A program made the position numbers and the translations under genes. From Desulfobulbaceae bacterium BRH_c16a (lineage in GTDB: Bacteria > Desulfobacterota > Desulfobulbia > Desulfobulbales > Desulfocapsaceae), in assembly GCA_000961725.1 (NCBI GenBank), contig LADS01000038.1, positions 1-64,000 on the forward strand: a stretch of 64,000 bases of DNA. The letters are read 5' to 3'. The notes beneath the pieces are model-generated. The model did not search any database and was not told the origin of the DNA. It saw nothing but the letters and a program-made list of their open reading frames with translations. Below, piece after piece: positions 61,182-64,000 of this stretch (within the stretch, counting starts at the first letter, position 1; the number at the start of each line of letters is the position of its first letter).

Positions 61182-61383
61182 GATGTCCACCTCCTTTTCT
61201 GGATTCCTCGTCTCCATTTCCGTGGTTCTTGTGGCGTCCCATCATTAGCAAATGGGCGCCAAAAAAGAGAATGAGAAAAATAAATAAAAATCCACCGCCC
61301 CCGACGCCGAACAGGGGGAGAAAAAAGATGAGCAAAAGCGGCAGAACACACCCAATGATCATCCAGATATTGTGATTTTTCAT
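61168..61383 (-). CDS. Small DUF2933-like membrane protein with His-rich tail
   Basis: 71 residues from ATG 61383 (GAGG upstream; the frame is open to 61476). Two hydrophobic segments with G-V-G-G-G-G between, then a His/Gly/Lys tail ending G-G-G-H-H-G-N-H, suggestive of metal binding. It resembles the small inner-membrane proteins annotated DUF2933 in heavy-metal clusters. Translationally coupled to the DUF5676 gene. Confidence 0.65.
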   Translation of the reverse strand: MKNHNIWMIIGCVLPLLLIFFLPLFGVGGGGFLFIFLILFFGAHLLMMGRHKNHGNGDEESRKGGGHHGNH

Positions 61384-61472
61384 CAGATACCTCACGCTTG
61401 AATTGACGAAATATGGTGAATCATACACAGTCAAAATATCACAAGCTGCTAACGGAAGCTGCTTTGGGGAGC

Positions 61473-61670
61473 TCAAACCGCTAATTCAATGTCAAAAAGA
61501 TCCCATGACTCGCCTTTGCCGGCTGCCCGGCTTTTGAGGTATTCGTCAAAGAGCCTCTTCCAGGAATCGGCGTGCACCTTTGCGGTCTTCGTAACCACCC
61601 CGTCCAGGTCGAACAGGACGGCATCGTATTTTTCCCTGGTGATATCTATGGTAGGCGGTTTGCAAGCCAT
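61473..61670 (-). pseudogene. HAD-superfamily hydrolase, N-terminal fragment (beta-phosphoglucomutase type)
   Basis: 65 residues carrying the HAD motif I, A-V-L-F-D-L-D-G-V-V-T-K-T-A, and the cap-domain start W-K-R-L-F-D-E-Y-L-K, as in beta-phosphoglucomutase-type hydrolases attached to trehalose or maltose metabolism. The chain stops at the F-D-I position, where the family continues for another 150 or more residues including catalytic motifs II-IV. Truncated and presumably inactive. Confidence 0.75.
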
Positions 61671-61724
61671 TTTGCCTCTCCTTTGCAGTGGTGGCCTTAC
61701 ACGGATATCCGATTTGCTGCCATG

Positions 61725-62897
61725 TTAATCCCATTCGGCAGGCTCCTCAGCGCCTTTGAATCCTTCACACATGCATCTCTTGTGAGCATCATGCACAGCC
61801 CTTGCAGCCGAGTTTTCTCTTTCATCCGAAGGCCTAGGAAATGCAACTGTTTTGCCGGCGGTAAGAAAGTCGTTGGTAATCCCCAGAGACTGGTCCGTTT
61901 TTTTTATAGATTGCGATCCGTCTTTTTCGATACCTGCCAATGCGCGGATCGCGTCAACATTTTCGGGAATGGTAATCGCCTCGTTGTGCACCTGGTAGGT
62001 TAGGTAGATTTCGCCATTGTCAACCGCCATGCTGTCTTCCCAGACGGCGACTTCCCACATGTCGGCCCTGGGCCGGCCCAAATCCCGCATCAACTCAATC
62101 ACTGAGTTCAGCGCCACCAGATTGTCCCGGGCGCGAATGAAAGCGATGCGCGGCGCAAGCGTCAGTACTTCACGTACTTCGTCCAGGCTCGTTGCCTTTG
62201 TCGTCTCGATCATGGTGAAATGGATGTGGCTGAGATTGTGTGAACCGGCGCCCGCCATGGTAACGAGATTTAACTCGGGAATGACCGTTTTGACATCCGG
62301 ACCCTGATGGCTGGGGACTTTAGCTTCCGGGATCACGGTGTTGATGATGCCGCCTTTATGGCTCTCCCAGGGATCGGTCGCCCGACGGAGAATGACCGTC
62401 CGTGCCCGCTTAATCAGGCCGCGCTGATGAAAAGCGCCCAGCACCCGGACCAGAGCAGTGGTGTTACATGAGACCACCCGCGTGCTCTGCCTGCCGACTG
62501 CCCCCTCATAGTTTGCCTGGGCGACGAAGGAATAACCGGCGACTTCGTGTTTCTCGCCCCCTTCGTAGATTGCCTTCACCCCGGTTTTCTCGTACAAAGT
62601 CCGGTTTTTTGCCGCTACCTTCTTGGGCGTACAATCCACAACGACGTCGGCCTGTCCCAGCAGAGATTCAAAAGCTCCCTCGACAGGAATGCCGGCGGCT
62701 TTCATTTCGTCAAGCTTGTCGGAAGTGCCGGCAAACACCCGATAGCCCTTTTCCAATGCAACCCTGATCCGATAATCATGGATGACGTCGCAGATTCCGG
62801 CCAGTTCCATGTCGTCTTGCAAAACGACCGCATCAGCTACACGCTTGCCGATCACCCCGTAGCCGTTGATAGCGACCTTGACTTTTTTGTTCGGCAT
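61725..62897 (-). CDS. Type II (archaeal-type) phosphorylating glyceraldehyde-3-phosphate dehydrogenase
   Basis: 390 residues from ATG 62897, which has GGAGG upstream; the frame extends to 62948. N-terminal N-G-Y-G-V-I-G-K-R-V binds NAD(P). The catalytic Cys is in V-V-S-C-N-T-T-A near residue 144, and the A-D-M-W-E-V-A-V block follows near 300. The length and C-N-T-T-A motif fit the type II class (EC 1.2.1.59) better than ordinary GapA of about 335 residues with S-C-T-T-N. It acts in glycolysis or gluconeogenesis. The C-terminal 55 residues are a basic/acidic extension. It appears intact, unlike its neighbours. Confidence 0.88.
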   Translation of the reverse strand: MPNKKVKVAINGYGVIGKRVADAVVLQDDMELAGICDVIHDYRIRVALEKGYRVFAGTSDKLDEMKAAGIPVEGAFESLLGQADVVVDCTPKKVAAKNRTLYEKTGVKAIYEGGEKHEVAGYSFVAQANYEGAVGRQSTRVVSCNTTALVRVLGAFHQRGLIKRARTVILRRATDPWESHKGGIINTVIPEAKVPSHQGPDVKTVIPELNLVTMAGAGSHNLSHIHFTMIETTKATSLDEVREVLTLAPRIAFIRARDNLVALNSVIELMRDLGRPRADMWEVAVWEDSMAVDNGEIYLTYQVHNEAITIPENVDAIRALAGIEKDGSQSIKKTDQSLGITNDFLTAGKTVAFPRPSDERENSAARAVHDAHKRCMCEGFKGAEEPAEWD

Positions 62898-63157
62898 GAA
62901 AAACCTCCATTTTAATTTACAAATTGTGTCAGGATTCCGATTTCGCATTTTTCTTCTTTCCGGCAGAAGAACCTATCCGGTCGGCCCTGTGACACATTTG
63001 CTGTTCGTATTGGTTTGCATTTTTCCATCGATCACTTCGCCAAAATTTCCGCAAGCTGTCCTTCACCCAAAGGCACCTGATCATGAACCGGAAATATACC
63101 GCTTTCTTGTTGAGGAAGGCCAAACCTGCCTCTAAAGGATAGGTCAACCATCTCGAT

Positions 63158-63307
63158 TCAATCCCGCCACACCCAGTCGTTGGCAATCACCACGGCGTTA
63201 GCGGAAATCTCAGTTTCCCCCTGACAATGTATCTTGGATGTTTCATCAAGAGTGTTCCTGATGATGGAACCGTACCACAGGCTGATTCCCGACAAGCTGG
63301 ATATGGG
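63158..63307 (-). pseudogene. Possible coding remnant of unknown origin
   Basis: A frame without a start codon gives about 49 residues with L-W-Y-G-S-I-I-R-N, faintly like gamma-class carbonic anhydrase hexapeptide proteins, and ends W-V-W-R-D. Directly upstream in the same frame, beyond a TAG, is a Met-rich stretch. It overlaps the 63246-63401 ORF in another frame. Weak evidence; reported for completeness. Confidence 0.2.
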
Positions 63308-63401
63308 CTATTTCATCATCATTTCCTGTTGAACCATCATGCCATTCATCATCTCCATCATCATCGACATCTTTAACAGTGGGTAGGGTGAATTGTCTCA
63401 T
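63246..63401 (-). CDS. 51-residue acidic small protein
   Basis: ATG 63401 has AAAGGAGC seven bases upstream. The product is rich in Asp (V-D-D-D-G-D-D-E-W) in its first half and ends F-H-H-Q-E-H-S. In another frame the same DNA encodes a Met-rich peptide (M-S-M-M-M-E-M-M), but that frame lacks a ribosome binding site. No family recognised; it could be an artefact of a decayed region. Confidence 0.35.
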   Translation of the reverse strand: MRQFTLPTVKDVDDDGDDEWHDGSTGNDDEIAHIQLVGNQPVVRFHHQEHS

Positions 63402-64000
63402 GATCAGTGCTCCTTTATAAATGGGTAAGAGAGGAAGACGGTTTGAGTGCCGTCTCCATGAAAAAGATAGAGATCTTCTTCAAAGTCGCCCCCCTTTCGA
63501 TGAGGCGTCTACACTTTGCAGGGCTTCCAATCTATATGATGGGCAGTGATGGGAATAAAGTCAAAGGCATTGCTACCTCATATCATATGCTCCATTGAAT
63601 GATTATATTTGATCTTACCGACCGCTATTTTTCATACAGCCGATGGCCATGAGGTGGTAATGGTTTGCCAATCGGTAACAGCGATCGCCAAAACCCCTTG
63701 CAGCATCCCATGGACAAAGGAAGACAAAGAGATCTTTCGCCATGAATCGACATCACGTTAATTATTGTCCATACAGCCTGAAAAATAATACTTATGTTTT
63801 CTCTTTAAAGGCATAATGTGGCCGACCACTCGGGCCGATGTTATAGTGATACAAGGTCAGGTCAATTGAAATTCGTAAGGAATCCTTCCTCTTTAAAGAG
63901 GCAATAATTTATCCATATTCAATACGCTACTCGAAGCAAAATAGGTACAAGGCGAAGTAATAATGAAGATTGCTGCAGAATTGAGATAGGCGATCTGCGA
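63402..64000. other. Gene-free right edge of the window
   Basis: No convincing coding frame, RNA or repeat seen; moderately AT-rich sequence, consistent with the decayed island to the left. Confidence 0.35.

Noticed and set aside
62929-63186. 85-codon minus-strand frame before the GAPDH gene
   Set aside because: No ribosome binding site, overlaps the GAPDH upstream region, composition not protein-like.

Overview
The window looks like a chromosomal segment of a Desulfobacterota bacterium, probably Desulfobulbales-like (inferred from gene content only). Evidence: multihaem c-type cytochromes, three NrfD-type quinol-interacting membrane proteins with a 16-Cys ferredoxin, a selenocysteine-containing selenophosphate synthetase, PAS-rich sigma-54 activators and a DUF3333-type PstA. 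There is no rRNA, no CRISPR array and one tRNA.

Layout. 1-1.9 kb: transposon wreckage. The right end of an ISNCY-like element sits in an IS256-type remnant, which abuts a beheaded AT-rich gene; all lie downstream of tRNA-Gly(CCC). 2.2-10.7 kb: phosphate regulon, phoR-phoB divergent from phoU-pstC-pstA-pstS-pstB, with a Pho-box-like repeat between them. 10.7-15 kb: a tight minus-strand operon of an FtsH protease, a membrane protein resembling a histidine kinase that lost its phospho-acceptor His and ATPase domain, and a NapC-like six-haem cytochrome. 15-21.5 kb: two paralogous small membrane proteins behind a sigma-54 promoter, a PAS kinase/NtrC-type regulator pair, and a divergent sigma-54 activator with four Cys-rich PAS domains. 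21.6-29.1 kb: a respiratory cluster of three NrfD proteins (two nearly identical), ferredoxin, trihaem cytochrome, two small membrane proteins, two MerR-like regulators and a repeated palindromic operator.

30-34 kb: an ABC exporter with a large insertion in its nucleotide-binding domain, overlapping a cNMP-binding protein and followed by an RsbW-like kinase and a STAS antagonist. This is the best candidate for an undescribed system. 34-41 kb: selD (start and Sec codon reconstructed here), panE, a lipoprotein phosphoesterase, a DUF3060 protein, HDOD, MFS, UspA. 41.6-57 kb: HU, copper cupredoxin, an MscS-family channel split by an in-frame TGA, a COG4671 glycosyltransferase, a Cus-type Cu/Ag efflux operon, a SpoIIE-type phosphatase, a Gly/Met-rich secreted protein and a TPR lipoprotein. 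57-64 kb: a decayed accessory island with an IS91 remnant, CopB-type ATPase carrying a DUF2934 segment, fragments of a glucan phosphorylase, an MFS pump and a HAD hydrolase, two small copper-cluster membrane proteins and a type II GAPDH.

A dispersed 90-140 bp intergenic repeat occurs at 2.1, 15.4, 23.9 and 37.8 kb, with a stub at 35.0 kb. Coordinates of starts were revised wherever a ribosome binding site argued for it.
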